The notes beneath the pieces were generated by a model. That model worked only from the letters and a program-made list of their open reading frames with translations. It did no database searches and was not told the DNA's origin. A stretch of 5,880 nt of DNA from Campylobacterales bacterium (GTDB lineage Bacteria > Campylobacterota > Campylobacteria > Campylobacterales > QNZT01), in NCBI GenBank assembly GCA_027055005.1, contig JALUNR010000231.1:1-5880 (forward strand), in the 5' to 3' direction. Below, one piece after another: positions 5,278-5,880 of this stretch (positions are counted from its first letter, which is position 1; every line of letters begins with the position of its first letter). Both the position numbers and the translations under genes were made by a program.

Positions 5278-5880
5278 TTGGCTAGAAAAATAAGACTCTT
5301 TTTTGATGATGTTTCACAATATATTGTTCTTCGGGGCATAAATAGAGAACATATATTTAGAGATGAGGAGGACTTTTCTTTTTACAAAGGCTTGCTTGAG
5401 GCAGTATCCGGAAGTCTGCATGTAGATATTCATGCTTACTGTTTGTTGAGTAAAGAAATACATTTTTTGGCTACTTTTACAAGTAAAGAAGCACTATCTC
5501 GCTTTATGCAAAGTCTTAGTTTGAAATACATATCATATTTTAATAAAAAATATAAGAGAAAAGGTACTCTTTGGGAGGGTAGATATAAAAATGCACTTGT
5601 AGAAGATATGTATCTATTGCAAGTGATGCAATACATTGAGTTAGCTCCTATAAGAGAAAAAGTAGTTGAAAAATTAGAGAGTTATCCATATAGTAGTTAT
5701 TTTAAAAATACGCAAAATCTTGATGATAAAATTTTAGCAAAACATGATATCTATTTGTTTTTAGGAAAAGATGACAAAGATAGGGCAAATATATATAGAA
5801 ATAGATTTTTAAATTTTCCTATAAATGAGAAATTATCAAACTATATATCTGAGTCTATAAATAAACAATACATAATAGGT
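5278..5880 (+). CDS. RAYT-family (IS200-like Y1) protein with altered HUH motif, 3' end outside window
   Basis: From TTG 5278, with AGG 7 nt upstream, 201 codons are open to the window edge. The start MARKIRLFFDDVSQYIVLRGINR matches the usual RAYT opening (MARxxR...H-x-RGxNR). RFMQSLSLKYISYFN (75-89), GTLWEGRY (96-103) and SYPYSSYF (135-142) are also family landmarks. The tyrosine equivalent to the nucleophile is Y119 in QYIELAPIR. Where the metal-binding HUH should be, after HAYCLL, the sequence is E60-I61-H62, so the first histidine is lost. The conserved NP after the tyrosine is AP. The frame is undamaged, so the protein may be kept for DNA binding rather than nicking. It belongs to a different subgroup from the decayed RAYT at the left edge. 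The full family length is about 220-300 aa, so more lies beyond the window. Confidence 0.85.
   Translation, partial: MARKIRLFFDDVSQYIVLRGINREHIFRDEEDFSFYKGLLEAVSGSLHVDIHAYCLLSKEIHFLATFTSKEALSRFMQSLSLKYISYFNKKYKRKGTLWEGRYKNALVEDMYLLQVMQYIELAPIREKVVEKLESYPYSSYFKNTQNLDDKILAKHDIYLFLGKDDKDRANIYRNRFLNFPINEKLSNYISESINKQYIIG

Noticed and set aside
5436..5636. Minus-strand 66-aa reading frame
   Set aside because: Antisense to conserved RAYT-family sequence on the plus strand.

Overview
The window is AT-rich with strongly A/T-biased codons. It has Campylobacterota-type promoters (good -10 boxes, often TGnTATAAT, with weak or absent -35 boxes) and TTG/GTG starts. Protein character (HYH-type IS200-like transposase-family proteins, DUF4214 proteins, RTX-like exoprotein) also suggests a free-living Campylobacterota bacterium such as a Sulfurimonas or Sulfurovum relative. 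The genus is an inference; no marker gene fixes it. The window looks like accessory DNA around one core tRNA gene.

Left part (1-1846): a possible tail of an upstream gene comes first. It is followed by a decayed REP-associated tyrosine transposase (RAYT) that lacks its normal start and has a one-base frameshift near 152-158. Facing it is a two-gene minus-strand operon encoding an MNT nucleotidyltransferase and a HEPN protein (MntA/HepT-like toxin-antitoxin type), joined by a 4-nt GTGA overlap. A short repeat array built on GTCAGGCACTTTT lies upstream of this operon. The same core recurs at 41-50, close to the broken RAYT.

Middle part (1789-4576): this looks like a small exoprotein locus. It holds a 148-aa protein resembling HlyC-type toxin lysine acyltransferases, but both positions expected to be catalytic appear substituted. 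Next come a convergent 76-aa DUF6447-like coiled-coil protein and a 604-aa secreted metalloprotease. The protease has two N-terminal DUF4214 units, a complete serralysin (M10B) zinc site with Met-turn, and a short C-terminal RTX calcium-binding tail typical of type I secretion substrates. No ABC exporter, membrane-fusion protein or inhibitor is visible, so export would need genes outside the window.

Right part (4577-5880): tRNA-Thr(UGU) is followed after 26 nt by a 148-aa protein of unknown function, probably read from the tRNA promoter. A second RAYT-family gene then starts at TTG 5278 and runs off the window. It belongs to a different subgroup from the first. Its reading frame is intact, but the first histidine of the HUH motif is replaced by glutamate, so it may not be a working nuclease.

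The best candidates for something new are the HlyC-like protein with altered catalytic residues beside a protease rather than a pore-forming toxin, the RAYT homologue with EIH in place of HUH, and the GTCAGGCACTTTT repeats.
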